Numbered from the stretch's first letter, positions 45,987 to 55,403 are shown. The stretch: 64,000 bases of DNA from Rheinheimera texasensis DSM 17496 (GCF_000711985.1 NZ_KL544006.1:124001-188000); one strand, 5' to 3'. Numbers and translations: made by a program. The notes: generated from the sequence alone by a model not told the origin.

Positions 45987-46780
45987 CGGCGTAGGAATAG
46001 CAAAGCGAGCGTCAGGGCCAGTAAAGTGCCCAGCAGCGCGGTCGCGACAGCACTTAGCAGCAATGAAGGTGATTTAGCAGCTTGAGTTTGCAAAGCAGCA
46101 ACCGGCTTTAATGCCGGATAATAACCCTGACGCCACAAATTCTGCGCTGCAAGATTTTGGTCCAGCTGCTGTGCCAACAATGAGCGTTCACCCACGGTGC
46201 CCGCCTGCTCCATCGCCTGCTGCAATTGCTGTTGCTGTTGCTGCAATCGCTGCAGCCTTATTTGCTGGTCCAGCGCTTCCGCCTGAGCAATCAACTGGTT
46301 CAGCACAGCTTCCGCCAGGGCTGATTCTGGTGCTTTTAACCGGAAAAACAACAAGTTACCACGCCGTTTATGTTCCTGTGAGAAAGCCGGTTGCCACAGT
46401 TTGGTCAGGGCCAACGCTTCATCGGCGCTGCGGGCGCAGAGCTTCGGCTGAGACTGACACCAGTCCGCATTCTGCCACAACTGCGACCAGACGGCACTGC
46501 TGTCCATCAACAAACTAAAACGGGCCAGCTCGTCCACTTCCAGCGCGCCGATAAACAGCTGAGTATTGGCAGCGATGGCGCGATAATCTGACGCCAGCAA
46601 ACTGACCCGGGTCTCAGATAAAGAAAAATGGCCCTGACTGCTGGCCGACAGCCGGTGTTGCTTGGCATAAAAAGCCCCGCCTAAAGCACAGGCAGCAGCG
46701 ACGACTAACAGCCACCATTTCAGCCGGCGCATGACCAGATATAATTGGCCACTGAATTCAACTTCGGTTTTGAACATCAT
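45983..46780 (-). CDS. Chain-length-determinant-like protein (Wzz/polysaccharide co-polymerase)
   Basis: A 265-residue inner-membrane protein with one N-terminal (LKWWLLVVAAACALGGAFYA, ~20-39) and one C-terminal (SLLLSAVATALLGTLLALTL, ~240-259) membrane helix flanking a periplasmic domain. A Gln-rich coiled coil (RLQQQQQQLQQAMEQ, ~180-195) precedes the second helix, as in Wzz proteins that control chain length. It overlaps both neighbours by 4 bases. The Gln run is coding, not an independent repeat element. Confidence 0.8.
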   Translation of the reverse strand: MMFKTEVEFSGQLYLVMRRLKWWLLVVAAACALGGAFYAKQHRLSASSQGHFSLSETRVSLLASDYRAIAANTQLFIGALEVDELARFSLLMDSSAVWSQLWQNADWCQSQPKLCARSADEALALTKLWQPAFSQEHKRRGNLLFFRLKAPESALAEAVLNQLIAQAEALDQQIRLQRLQQQQQQLQQAMEQAGTVGERSLLAQQLDQNLAAQNLWRQGYYPALKPVAALQTQAAKSPSLLLSAVATALLGTLLALTLALLFLRR

Positions 46781-47718
46781 TTGGGTCCGAATAAGCCTTT
46801 AATGCCTTTGGATAACAGCTGCTTTCTGACTTTTATCAGCCACAGCATGCGGTGTTTCAGGTAATAACGCACCTTGGTTTCCACCAGGCCATAGCGACAG
46901 GAACTGAGTAATTCACCGATCGACAACGGCTCCTGCTGCATAGTGCGGCGGTAAAACGCCTGATTATGCAGATTGCGCTCGTTCATGAGGTGGCGGTGTT
47001 TTTCGACAAACTGTGCTTGTGCATTAAGGCGCTTCGGCGATGTCGTGATGCGGCCCAGTTCATGACCAACATGCACCACATAGGTCGGCTCCGCCAGCCG
47101 CAACGCCGGACCATATGCCGCGACCATCCGCAGCCACATATCATAGTCCTGAAAAGCGGCCAGAGTTTCATCAAAACCACCTTGCGCCAGCATCCGGCTG
47201 GTACGCACCAGCGCCTGATTCGACAAACAATGCGCGTCCAGCACTTCCGGTAAACGGACAATTTTTTGTTCGGTGTATAAGGCTTTACGTACTGAGCCAT
47301 AGTCCCAGAAATAGCCGGTCACCACACAGGAATATTGATCGTCATAAGCAGCCATCATGCTGGACAGGCGGTTTGGCAGAAATTCGTCGTCATCATCAAT
47401 GCCAGTAACAAACTCACCGGAGGCTGCTTTGATCGCCATATTGCGGGCAGCGCAGGCGCCCTGACCTTTTTCCTGGCGGAACAAGCGGATCTGCGGATGT
47501 TCGCCATACAAGTCATTCAACACCTGCCAGGTATTGTCCGGTGAACAATCATCGACGATCAGCAATTCAAAATTCGGGTAATCCTGCGCCAACACTGAGT
47601 TGACGGCGCGCTGCATCATCTCACTGCGGTTGTAGGTTGGCATATATACGCTTATCAGCGGCGCTGGATGTCCAGCAGATTCAGGCGTTGCAGCTGTCAA
47701 AATATCGCTCTCAGTCAA
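46777..47718 (-). CDS. Glycosyltransferase family 2
   Basis: A 313-residue GT2 enzyme. The GT-A fold motif SVYMPTYNRSEMMQRAVNSV, the nucleotide-binding ELLIVDDCSPDNTW, and the DxD-like TGIDDDDEFLPNR are intact. FQDYDMWLRMVAAYG contains the likely base. It adds one sugar to the lipid-linked repeat. The start is uncertain: the frame opens with TTG at 47718 and a TTG at 47700 is also possible. The gene ends in a 4-base overlap with the Wzz-like gene. Confidence 0.87.
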   Translation of the reverse strand: MTESDILTAATPESAGHPAPLISVYMPTYNRSEMMQRAVNSVLAQDYPNFELLIVDDCSPDNTWQVLNDLYGEHPQIRLFRQEKGQGACAARNMAIKAASGEFVTGIDDDDEFLPNRLSSMMAAYDDQYSCVVTGYFWDYGSVRKALYTEQKIVRLPEVLDAHCLSNQALVRTSRMLAQGGFDETLAAFQDYDMWLRMVAAYGPALRLAEPTYVVHVGHELGRITTSPKRLNAQAQFVEKHRHLMNERNLHNQAFYRRTMQQEPLSIGELLSSCRYGLVETKVRYYLKHRMLWLIKVRKQLLSKGIKGLFGPK

Positions 47719-47751
47719 TGGGTTGGCAGGAGGCTTTTTATAAACGTGATT

Positions 47752-48480
47752 CTATAACTTGCCGGTCAGATAAAGCCACAGGTATTCCACCAGACTCCAC
47801 TGTCGTTTGATGCGGCTTGGCTGGCTCAGCAGACGATACGCCCATTCCAGATTCAGTTTGCACCACAGTTCAGGCGCCCGTTTCACATTGCCGGTAAACA
47901 CGTCATAAGTGCCACCCACGCCCATAAAATAAGCATCCGGAATGACTTTTTTCGCCCGTTCAATCAGCAATTCCTGCTTCGGCGAGCCCATGGCGATAGT
48001 GACAATGCGGGCACCGCTTTGCTGGATTTGAGTCAACAGCGCGGCTTCGTCTTTAAAATAACCATCCTGCGCGCCAACTACATTGACGCCGGCTGCCACC
48101 AACTTATCGCGGGTTTGTTGCAACACTTCCGGTTTGGCCCCCACCAGAAATACCGGCACTTGTTTACTGGCCGCGCGATACATAATGGCTTCCCAGGTTT
48201 CGCAGCCCGGCACCCGTTCGACGTGACGACCTAATTTCTTTCGCATCACTTTGACCACCCCCATACCATCGGCATAGCGGATCTCGGCCTGATTCAGCAT
48301 GGTTTTCAGCGCGGCATCTTCGCGCGCTTTCATCACTTTTTCCGGATTGATGGCGATGGCAGAACCGGCGAAGACAGTACCATCGTCATGCACAATAAAT
48401 TCCACCAGTTGCTGCATGCTGGCAAACGCCATCACATCCAGACCTCCGACATTCACCACTTCAGGTTGTTGCATCTTCAT
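47752..48480 (-). CDS. WecG/TagA/CpsF glycosyltransferase
   Basis: A 242-residue enzyme adding N-acetylmannosaminuronate or a related sugar to undecaprenyl-PP-GlcNAc. The ATG at 48480 is chosen because it overlaps the GT4 stop in ATGA with GGAG upstream; a longer frame to 48630 is incompatible. Motifs include INPEKVMKAREDAAL, IRYADGMGVVKVMR, PVFLVGAKPEVLQQTR and IVTIAMGSPKQELLIERA. With wecC nearby the product may be GlcNAc-ManNAcA lipid. The gene symbol wecG is not assigned because TagA/CpsF members use other sugars. Confidence 0.88.
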   Translation of the reverse strand: MKMQQPEVVNVGGLDVMAFASMQQLVEFIVHDDGTVFAGSAIAINPEKVMKAREDAALKTMLNQAEIRYADGMGVVKVMRKKLGRHVERVPGCETWEAIMYRAASKQVPVFLVGAKPEVLQQTRDKLVAAGVNVVGAQDGYFKDEAALLTQIQQSGARIVTIAMGSPKQELLIERAKKVIPDAYFMGVGGTYDVFTGNVKRAPELWCKLNLEWAYRLLSQPSRIKRQWSLVEYLWLYLTGKL

Positions 48481-49544
48481 CACTCCGGGCTTGCGAATTC
48501 GGCTGTCTCCAGCCGCTGATATATTGCAGTTAATCGGTCTGCGATCTTGTCGAGCAGATAGGGCTCTGCACTGGTCTGACAAGACTGCTGCAGTCGCTGA
48601 TAATCTGCTGCCGGCAAACTTAACAACCACTGAATTTTCTCTGCCAGGCCGCTCACCAGTGCCTGCTCTGTGTCAGCACTGACCAGATAGCCATTTTCGC
48701 CATCGCGTACCTGCATGACTGAACCGTCGGTTTTGGTGGCGACGACCGGCGTGCCACAGGCCATGGCCTCGGTCATCACCAGACCAAAAGATTCATTGCG
48801 GGATAAACTGGCAAAGACACGACTGCGTTGATAATAGCCTTTTAACTGCTCAGCGCCCTGCGCCGCAACCAGCTGCAATTGCGGGTATTGGCTGGCAGCG
48901 GCCTGCAGTTTGTCATGCCAGGGCCCATGGCCTATCACTACGACCTTTTTACCAGCCAATGCCGGCAATAAAGCAATCAGCCGGTCCATGCCCTTGTTCA
49001 AATCGAGCGTGCCGACATACAGCAGGTCAATATCTTTTTTGTCGTGTGCCAGCGCCGGTACTTGACCGAACACGGCATGAATGCCAGCCGGCAGCACTTC
49101 AGCCTTGATGTCCTGGCGAAAAAACCGCTGATGCAGTTGTTCGCTGACAAAAATCCACTGGTCGACCTGGGCCGCAGCCCTTTGGTACCAGCGCGATGGA
49201 GGGTCGTAGGCATAGACATCAGAACCATGACAGGTCACCACTATTTTTGCCCTGGGATTTCGCAGGTAGCGGTAAGTCAGTGCCAACCAGATGGTTGGGT
49301 AGAAAAAATGTACATGCAGGACATCGAATTTTTGCTGGCTGAACACAAAACGCCAGACAAATTGCAGCCAAAAAATCGGATATCGCAACAATCGCCAAGG
49401 CATCCGATCACTTTGCCATTCCATCTGAAAATAAGCGGGCTTTAACGATGCCAGTGCATCGACCTGATTACGGACAAACACGCCCTGAAATGGCGCCGAA
49501 GGTTTCGGGCCCATATTCGTGAGAATTAACAGACGCTGTAACAT
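48480..49544 (-). CDS. Glycosyltransferase family 4
   Basis: A 354-residue GT4 retaining glycosyltransferase. The chosen ATG (MLQRLLILTNMGPKPSAPFQ) has AGGA 6 bases upstream; a longer frame to 49631 lacks this. The N-terminal region contains ARAKIVVTCHGSDVY. The GT-B nucleotide-sugar motif ESFGLVMTEAMACGTPVVAT carries the E-x7-E pair of the family. It opens the minus-strand polysaccharide operon and is divergent from wecA. Confidence 0.87.
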   Translation of the reverse strand: MLQRLLILTNMGPKPSAPFQGVFVRNQVDALASLKPAYFQMEWQSDRMPWRLLRYPIFWLQFVWRFVFSQQKFDVLHVHFFYPTIWLALTYRYLRNPRAKIVVTCHGSDVYAYDPPSRWYQRAAAQVDQWIFVSEQLHQRFFRQDIKAEVLPAGIHAVFGQVPALAHDKKDIDLLYVGTLDLNKGMDRLIALLPALAGKKVVVIGHGPWHDKLQAAASQYPQLQLVAAQGAEQLKGYYQRSRVFASLSRNESFGLVMTEAMACGTPVVATKTDGSVMQVRDGENGYLVSADTEQALVSGLAEKIQWLLSLPAADYQRLQQSCQTSAEPYLLDKIADRLTAIYQRLETAEFASPE

Positions 49545-49710
49545 CAATGATCCTGCAAGTCGGTCAGTACAATGATCATACTGGCAAACCGGCTGTTGCC
49601 ACAACCAATATGCCGGCATGCTGCCATGCATTTACCCCAAGTGCTGAAATAAAGCGCAGTTAAGCTGCTGATTTCACATACCCCTGATAGTAAGCATCCG
49701 GTTGTTCGCC

Positions 49711-49716
49711 TATAAT
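49711..49716 (+). promoter_or_regulatory. -10 box TATAAT of the wecA promoter (candidate)
   Basis: A perfect TATAAT lies 26 bases before the first possible wecA start codon, in the divergent region between the two polysaccharide operons. The -35 is poor, so the promoter may be activated or weak. Confidence 0.5.
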
Positions 49717-49742
49717 CGCCCGATAACAAAACAAGAACAACA

Positions 49743-50843
49743 ATGTCATTGCGGGATCTGCTTATGCGCGAACATATGGTGTTATTTATCACCACATTTG
49801 TGTTAACCCTCTTGGCCATTTTTATCCTGATCCCGGTCGCCAACCGGATTGGTCTGGTCGACAAACCTCATGGCCGCAAACAGCATGTCGGCGCTATCCC
49901 GCTGATTGGCGGTATTTCAGTCTTCACCGGTGTGGCGCTGACCTTAAGTTATTTTGGTCTGCCGGGCGACACCCATTGGTATTACCTGCTGTGCGGCGGC
50001 ACTATCGTCATACTGGGTGTGTTCGACGATTTCCTCGATTTAAGTGTGAAATTACGGCTGGTTGCGCAGGTGCTCATTGCGCTGGTGATGATGTACGGCC
50101 TCAAGCTGTATGTCGCCGATTTGGGTGATTTATTTGGCCTTGGCGCCGTCAGTCTCGGTTATATCGGCATTCCTTTTACTGTGATAGCGGTCATCGCCGC
50201 CATCAACGCTTTTAACATGATTGATGGCATCGACGGTCTGGCCGGCATGCTGAGCGGTGTTAGTTTTGTTTCGCTGACACTGATGATGGGCATCGGCGGT
50301 CAGCTGGAACACGCAGTGTTACCGATGGTGCTGGTGTTTGCGCTCATTCCTTATCTGATGTTTAACCTCGATTTAGTCGGCAAAGGCAAAGGCAAAATCT
50401 TTATGGGCGATGCCGGCAGTATGCTAATCGGTCTGTCGGTGATTTGGCTACTGATCATCGGCAGTCAAAGCGACAGCGCCAGCTTCAGACCTGTCACAGC
50501 GTTATGGGTGATTGCGGTACCGCTGATGGATATGGTGGCGATCATGATCCGCCGCATCCGCAAAGGGCAATCGCCATTTATGGCTGACCGCGAACATTTG
50601 CATCATATCTTTTTGCGGCTTGGCCTCAATTCACGTCAGGCGTTGGTGGTCATCACCACACTGGCGGCGATGCTTGCCACTATCGGTGTGGTCGGTGAGT
50701 ATCTGATGGTGCCAGACCTCATTATGTTGCTGTTATTCCTGCTGATTTTTGCACTGTACTCGCTGTCATTGCAATACATCTGGCGGATCACCCGTGCCAT
50801 CAAACGTTATAAAGCCAGACAACGTGCTAAACAAAATCCGTAA
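49743..50843 (+). CDS. wecA: Undecaprenyl-phosphate GlcNAc-1-phosphate transferase
   Basis: A 366-residue polytopic enzyme that starts the lipid-linked chain by moving GlcNAc-1-phosphate to undecaprenyl phosphate. Features include RIGLVDKPHGRKQHVGAIPL, DDFLDLSVKLRL with the acidic pair, NAFNMIDGIDGLAGMLSG, FMGDAGSMLIGLS, and REHLHHIFLRLGL with the HIHH-type loop. An alternate ATG at 49764 has a better upstream GGGAT, so the N-terminus is uncertain by seven residues. It is followed by a flippase gene that overlaps its last codons by 20 bases. Confidence 0.93.
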   Translation: MSLRDLLMREHMVLFITTFVLTLLAIFILIPVANRIGLVDKPHGRKQHVGAIPLIGGISVFTGVALTLSYFGLPGDTHWYYLLCGGTIVILGVFDDFLDLSVKLRLVAQVLIALVMMYGLKLYVADLGDLFGLGAVSLGYIGIPFTVIAVIAAINAFNMIDGIDGLAGMLSGVSFVSLTLMMGIGGQLEHAVLPMVLVFALIPYLMFNLDLVGKGKGKIFMGDAGSMLIGLSVIWLLIIGSQSDSASFRPVTALWVIAVPLMDMVAIMIRRIRKGQSPFMADREHLHHIFLRLGLNSRQALVVITTLAAMLATIGVVGEYLMVPDLIMLLLFLLIFALYSLSLQYIWRITRAIKRYKARQRAKQNP

Positions 50844-52110
50844 ATTATTAGCCGCGCGTTCAATCATCTTATTGATTGAACGCTTTTTCCGGTTAGGCGC
50901 CGGCGCAGTTGTGACCTTTATGGTTGCCAGAATGCTGGGTGACGCCGCACTGGGTGTTTATGGTTTTGTCATGGTTTGGGTGGCATTTCTGGCACCACTG
51001 ACCAATCTTGGCATGAATAATCTGGTGCAGAAGTTGGCAAGTAGTCAGGACGACCCCGTCAAGGCCACGCAATTTCTGCAAACCGCCGTCTGGCTGCGTG
51101 TTATTGCCGGCGTTGTGATGGGCGGGCTAATGACTCTTGGTTTCGCCTGGTTTTTTCCGCAGTACTTCGCCAGTGCGCCCTGGCAAATCTCTACATTGTT
51201 TCTGCTACAGACCTTTTTTGCATTGATTCTGTTTGAATACCAACAGAACTATCTGGGCCATTTCCGCGCAGTAGCCCTGGGTAAAATTATCGTATCGGCA
51301 CTGACACTGACGGCCCGGGTCGTCGGGTTGTTAAATGGCGCCGGCGTGAGCTTTTTGCTGTTTATTGTCGGTGTAGAATTCTTACTGACCGGTGCTTTGC
51401 AATATTATTGGTATCGTCGTTATGCCGCCGATTCCCCACGCTGGCACTGGCAGTTTTTTGACTGGCCGACCGCCAGACAACTATTACAACGCTCTTCCTG
51501 GCTCTGGCTGTCGGGCATTATTTCGGTGATTTATCTGAAGATAGATACGGTGATGATTGCCAGTATGCTGGGGGATGCGGCTACCGGCCAATACACCGCA
51601 GTGGCGCGGATCTCAGAGCTTTGGTACGTGATCCCAACTACTTTAGCGGCCCGTTATTACCCGGACATGTTAAAAGCCTTTGAGCAGAGCTGGACCGGAT
51701 ATCTGCTTATTTTGCGCCGGCGTGGCCTGCAGTTTTTCCTGCTGGCGACCGCTATTGCAGTCATGATGACGATCTGCGCCTACTGGATCATGTTACTGGC
51801 CTATGGCGCGAATTTCACGGCCTCAACCCCGGTGCTGCAAATCCATGTCTGGGCCGGTTGTTTTGTGTTTGTGCGGGCGTTAATCAGCCAGCATCTGATC
51901 ATTGCGGGGATGGAGCCACTGAGTTTATCCAGCAATCTGGTCGGCGCCGTATTAAACGTCGGTCTGAACTTTCTGCTGATTCCGCGCATGGGCATTGAAG
52001 GTGCGGCCTGGGCCACACTGATTTCTTATGCCTATGCTTCGTTTTTCTTTATCTTCTTCTCGAAAAAGACCCGGGCACATTTCTTTGAAATGCTGAAGTT
52101 AAAAACCTGA
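50824..52110 (+). CDS. Oligosaccharide flippase (MOP superfamily), second copy
   Basis: A 428-residue protein with about 12 membrane helices. The N-terminal KLLAARSIILLIERFFRLGA and VTFMVARMLGDAALGVYGFV match the first helices of PST/MOP polysaccharide exporters. The start is taken as GTG at 50824, which overlaps wecA by 20 bases; the family needs this N-terminus, so a later start is unlikely. No clear ribosome binding site exists, implying coupling to wecA translation. A terminator-shaped hairpin lies within codons 11-22. A terminator follows the stop. Confidence 0.82.
   Translation: MLNKIRKLLAARSIILLIERFFRLGAGAVVTFMVARMLGDAALGVYGFVMVWVAFLAPLTNLGMNNLVQKLASSQDDPVKATQFLQTAVWLRVIAGVVMGGLMTLGFAWFFPQYFASAPWQISTLFLLQTFFALILFEYQQNYLGHFRAVALGKIIVSALTLTARVVGLLNGAGVSFLLFIVGVEFLLTGALQYYWYRRYAADSPRWHWQFFDWPTARQLLQRSSWLWLSGIISVIYLKIDTVMIASMLGDAATGQYTAVARISELWYVIPTTLAARYYPDMLKAFEQSWTGYLLILRRRGLQFFLLATAIAVMMTICAYWIMLLAYGANFTASTPVLQIHVWAGCFVFVRALISQHLIIAGMEPLSLSSNLVGAVLNVGLNFLLIPRMGIEGAAWATLISYAYASFFFIFFSKKTRAHFFEMLKLKT
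50856..50888 (+). terminator. Terminator-shaped hairpin inside flippase coding start
   Basis: A perfect 11-bp inverted repeat (GCGTTCAATCA, 50856-50866, with TGATTGAACGC, 50873-50883), 6-base loop and five Ts. It lies 13 bases after the wecA stop, the usual place for an intrinsic terminator, yet within the flippase reading frame. It may attenuate flippase expression. Confidence 0.65.
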
Positions 52111-52128
52111 TTAGCCAAAGCATAAATA

Positions 52129-52172
52129 AAAAAGCCGCCCTCTCGTTGCGACGAATTGGGGCGGCTTTTTTG
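52129..52172. terminator. Bidirectional intrinsic terminator
   Basis: GCCGCCC (52134-52140) with GGGCGGC (52159-52165), an 18-base loop, an A-run on the left and seven Ts on the right. It sits 18 bases after the flippase stop and 26 before the uppP stop on minus, so it can serve both convergent genes. Confidence 0.88.
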
Positions 52173-52198
52173 TCTGTCAGGCTTTTTTATAGCGGCAC

Positions 52199-53023
52199 TT
52201 AAGACGGCAGTTCCCAGTTTACCCATCCCTGCTGCCAGGACAATAAAATCAAGCCACCAAATGCTATGCGGTACCAGGCGAAAATCTCATAACTATGATT
52301 TGCAACATAACGAACCAAAGTCCGAACCGCCAGTAATGCGCTGATAAAAGCTGTGACAAAACCGACGGCAAACATAGGTGCGTCGTCCAGATGCAATAAA
52401 TCACGGTGTTTATAAATGTCATAGAAAGTCGCAGCAAACATCGTTGGTACCGCGAGGAAAAACGAAAATTCGGCGGCAACTTTACGGTCCAGGCCAATAA
52501 ACAACCCACCGATAATAGTGGCGCCGGAACGCGAAGTCCCCGGGATCATCGCCACAACCTGAGCGCAGCCGACTTTAAACGCATCCAGCAGACTCATATC
52601 GTCAACATCATGTACCCGCACCTGATGAGTACGCCGTTCAGCCCAGAGGATAATCAGGCCACCGACAATCAGCATGATGGCAACCGACACCGGGTTAAAC
52701 AGGTAATACTTGATAGTTTTGATAAACATCAGACCGATAATGGCGGCGGGTAAAAAAGCCACCAGCAGATTCAGCACAAAACGCTGCGCTTTGGGTTCGC
52801 TGACGATGCCGGTCGCGACGCCGATAAAACGCTGCCGGTATTCAAACACTATGGCCAGAATAGCGCCGAGCTGAATGGCGATTTCAAACACGCGGCCATC
52901 ATTGTGAAAACCGATTAAATCGCCGACGACAATTAAATGGCCGGTACTGGAGACCGGCAAAAATTCGGTCAGACCTTCGACGATACCGAGAATAAAGGCC
53001 TGAATTAACAACCACCAATCCAT
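52199..53023 (-). CDS. uppP: Undecaprenyl-diphosphate phosphatase
   Basis: A 274-residue membrane enzyme (BacA/UppP) recycling the lipid carrier for peptidoglycan and surface polysaccharide. The ATG at 53023 has GGAG 5 bases upstream and gives the usual length. Both signature motifs are present: EGLTEFLPVSSTGH (~17-30) and PGTSRSGATIIGG (~165-177). The neighbouring WecA-initiated pathway draws on the same carrier. Confidence 0.96.
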   Translation of the reverse strand: MDWWLLIQAFILGIVEGLTEFLPVSSTGHLIVVGDLIGFHNDGRVFEIAIQLGAILAIVFEYRQRFIGVATGIVSEPKAQRFVLNLLVAFLPAAIIGLMFIKTIKYYLFNPVSVAIMLIVGGLIILWAERRTHQVRVHDVDDMSLLDAFKVGCAQVVAMIPGTSRSGATIIGGLFIGLDRKVAAEFSFFLAVPTMFAATFYDIYKHRDLLHLDDAPMFAVGFVTAFISALLAVRTLVRYVANHSYEIFAWYRIAFGGLILLSWQQGWVNWELPS

Positions 53024-53114
53024 GTTGACTCCAATCAATACTGAAACTGGTGGTTATTATCCGGACTTTTCCCTGTCCGTCCAACTACTTTCCGGCCTTT
53101 CTCTGCTGAAGCTG

Positions 53115-54359
53115 TTAAGCCTGCTGCCAGCCAAACGGATCTGTGACGGAAAATGCCGGTTCAGTGAACCAGCGCGGCCCGCTTTGCGTCATGTAAAAAT
53201 GATCCTCCAACCGCACGCCAAATTCGCCCGGAATACAAATCATCGGTTCATTAGAAAAACACATGCCCTCGGCCAGCGGCAGTGTATTACCCCGCACCAG
53301 ATAAGGCCACTCGTGGATGTCTAGGCCTATGCCATGACCGGTGCGGTGCGGCAGCCCTGGCAGCCGGTAGTCCGGGCCTAAACCCGCAGCAGTGAGTACA
53401 GCACGGGCTGCATCGTCAACCGCACCACAAGGCACTCCGGGCTGAGCTGCGGCAAAAGCCGCCGCCTGCGCTTGTTTTTCCAGGTTCCAGATTTCGCGCT
53501 GGCGCTCGCTTGGCTCGCCAAACACATAACTGCGTGTAATGTCGGAAACATAGTGATGCAGCCGGCAACCGGTATCGATCAGCACCATATCGCCGCGCTG
53601 CAGATACTGCGGATCTTTGACACCATGCGGGTATGCTGTGGCTTCACCAAACAGCACAATACAAAAATACGAGCCCGTGGCGCCAACGCGGCGGTGTGCT
53701 TCGTTGATAAAAGCTTCGACTTCCAGCGTGCTGATGCCGGGTTTTAAAATTTGTGCCACCGCCTGGTGCACCGTCAGCGTCATGTCCATCGCCCGCTGCA
53801 TAATGGCAATCTCCGCTGCGGATTTCTGCCGCCGGCACGCAGCCGTTACTGCGGCGGCATTAATAAACTGCATGGATGGCGCGAGTTGCTGCAGTGCATC
53901 AACAATAAAAAAGGCACAGCTTTCATCAAGGCCAACCCTCGCATCTGCGGCTACACCCAAATTAGCTAAGGTCGCGAGCAGTAACTGATAAGGGTTTTCG
54001 TCTTCTTCCCAGCCGACCACTTCGGCTTTGATTTGCTGGTACTCCGACAATGTCCCAATCTCAAATACGGGAGCTATGTATTTCAGCACGCCGTCTGCGG
54101 TTAGAATGGCGCCGACCAGCCGTTCGCTGGCGTACCAGGCGGTGCCGGTAAAATACAACAAACTGCTGCCGGCATTTAAATACAAGGCCGCGATATTTTG
54201 CTCCCGCATCAGCGCACAGGCGCGCTGCATCCTGGCCTGATATTCCGGTAACGCAATGGGGCTGACGCCTGCGCGCATATCGGTCAGACTTGCTAACACC
54301 TGTGCCGGGTCGGCGCCGCCAATCTGAAGGCTGGCATTTGGTATCGATGCTTGCGACAT
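53115..54359 (-). CDS. M24-family Xaa-Pro aminopeptidase-like metallopeptidase
   Basis: A 414-residue enzyme of the creatinase/aminopeptidase P fold. The N-terminal domain (~1-180) is followed by the pita-bread domain with GDMVLIDTGCRLHHYVSDIT (metal Asp pair), GLPHRTGHGIGLDIHEWPYL (His), MCFSNEPMICIPG (Glu) and VRLEDHFYMT (Glu). No signal peptide; it should cleave Xaa-Pro bonds in the cytoplasm. AAAGGAG lies 9 bases upstream. It is divergent from a LysR-type regulator that could control it. Confidence 0.93.
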   Translation of the reverse strand: MSQASIPNASLQIGGADPAQVLASLTDMRAGVSPIALPEYQARMQRACALMREQNIAALYLNAGSSLLYFTGTAWYASERLVGAILTADGVLKYIAPVFEIGTLSEYQQIKAEVVGWEEDENPYQLLLATLANLGVAADARVGLDESCAFFIVDALQQLAPSMQFINAAAVTAACRRQKSAAEIAIMQRAMDMTLTVHQAVAQILKPGISTLEVEAFINEAHRRVGATGSYFCIVLFGEATAYPHGVKDPQYLQRGDMVLIDTGCRLHHYVSDITRSYVFGEPSERQREIWNLEKQAQAAAFAAAQPGVPCGAVDDAARAVLTAAGLGPDYRLPGLPHRTGHGIGLDIHEWPYLVRGNTLPLAEGMCFSNEPMICIPGEFGVRLEDHFYMTQSGPRWFTEPAFSVTDPFGWQQA

Positions 54360-54476
54360 TTACAAAAACTCCTTTGGAAAATTCAATAAAACCGCTTCGT
54401 GATTGTCAGTATGCCAAGCGCACAACATGAATTTAAATGATATGATTTCACCACACCATGAGCTGGATTCATACCA

Positions 54477-55403
54477 ATGCAAGCACTGCCACCACTCAAA
54501 GCGCTGCAGGCCTTTGAAGCCACCGCGCGCTTACATAGCTTTAGCGCCGCCGCTCAGGAGCTGTATGTCAGCCAGAGTGCGATTTCACACCAGGTCCGGC
54601 TGCTGGAACAACAACTCGGCTGCGTGTTGATTAACCGCAAACAGCAACCGCTGGCGCTGACTGAACAAGGAGCTACTTTGTTCTCGGTATTACAGGAAAG
54701 TTTTTTCCGCATGCGTTCGGTTTGTCAGCATTTAGTGCAGCAACCAGGCCGGCGTCTGGCCATTGCAGCGCAGACCTCAATTGCGGTGGAATTTCTGGCG
54801 CCGCGGCTCAACGCCTTTCGCAGCGCTTTTCCACATATCGAAACGCTGTTACACATGGAATCCAACGCCGCCAGTCTGGACGCGGGCCAATTTGATTTAA
54901 TTCTCGGCACCTGGCCCTGCCCGTCTGGTTTTGCCACAGTCGCGCTCAGGCCAGAATGGTGGTTTCCGGTCTGTAGCCCGGCGCAGTATCAGCAGCTTGA
55001 TTTGCAGGACCCGGCGTCGGTGTTTCAGGTTGTGCTGTACAGCTCAGAACAAGGCCAGGACTGGCAACTGTGGCGTCAGCAGATGCAGCTGAGTGCCCCG
55101 GCAACACTGCAGCAACGGCAAGTGAGTCTGGCATTATTGGCGACCAAAGCTGTCAGCAGTGGTGAAGGCATTGCGCTCAGCAACAGCTGGATCGCCGGTG
55201 ATGCGGTGCGCGCCGGGACGCTAAAAGCACTGCTGCAGTGGCGGTATCAGCTACCCTGGGGCCAATATCAGCTGCACTACCGGCCCGGTGGCCAGCAGCA
55301 GCAACAGATTAATCAGTTTATCCAGTGGTTTTGTACGCAGATGCAACACAGTGATTTATTGGCAGCCGATGGCAGCGCTCCTACGCCGCTAATCCAGCCG
55401 TAA
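54477..55403 (+). CDS. LysR-family transcriptional regulator (GcvA-like)
   Basis: A 308-residue regulator. The N-terminal helix-turn-helix (ALPPLKALQAFEATARLHSF, AAQELYVSQSAISHQVRLLE, residues ~1-60) resembles the GcvA/AmpR branch. The C-terminal effector-binding domain (~90-300) is of PBP2 type, ligand unknown. It is divergent from the M24 peptidase gene across 117 bases and likely controls that gene or itself. Its end overlaps the end of recD by 15 bases. Confidence 0.92.
   Translation: MQALPPLKALQAFEATARLHSFSAAAQELYVSQSAISHQVRLLEQQLGCVLINRKQQPLALTEQGATLFSVLQESFFRMRSVCQHLVQQPGRRLAIAAQTSIAVEFLAPRLNAFRSAFPHIETLLHMESNAASLDAGQFDLILGTWPCPSGFATVALRPEWWFPVCSPAQYQQLDLQDPASVFQVVLYSSEQGQDWQLWRQQMQLSAPATLQQRQVSLALLATKAVSSGEGIALSNSWIAGDAVRAGTLKALLQWRYQLPWGQYQLHYRPGGQQQQQINQFIQWFCTQMQHSDLLAADGSAPTPLIQP

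Noticed and set aside
46210-46260. Repetitive CTG/TTG-like run
   Set aside because: It encodes the Gln-rich coiled coil of the Wzz-like protein and is not an independent repeat.
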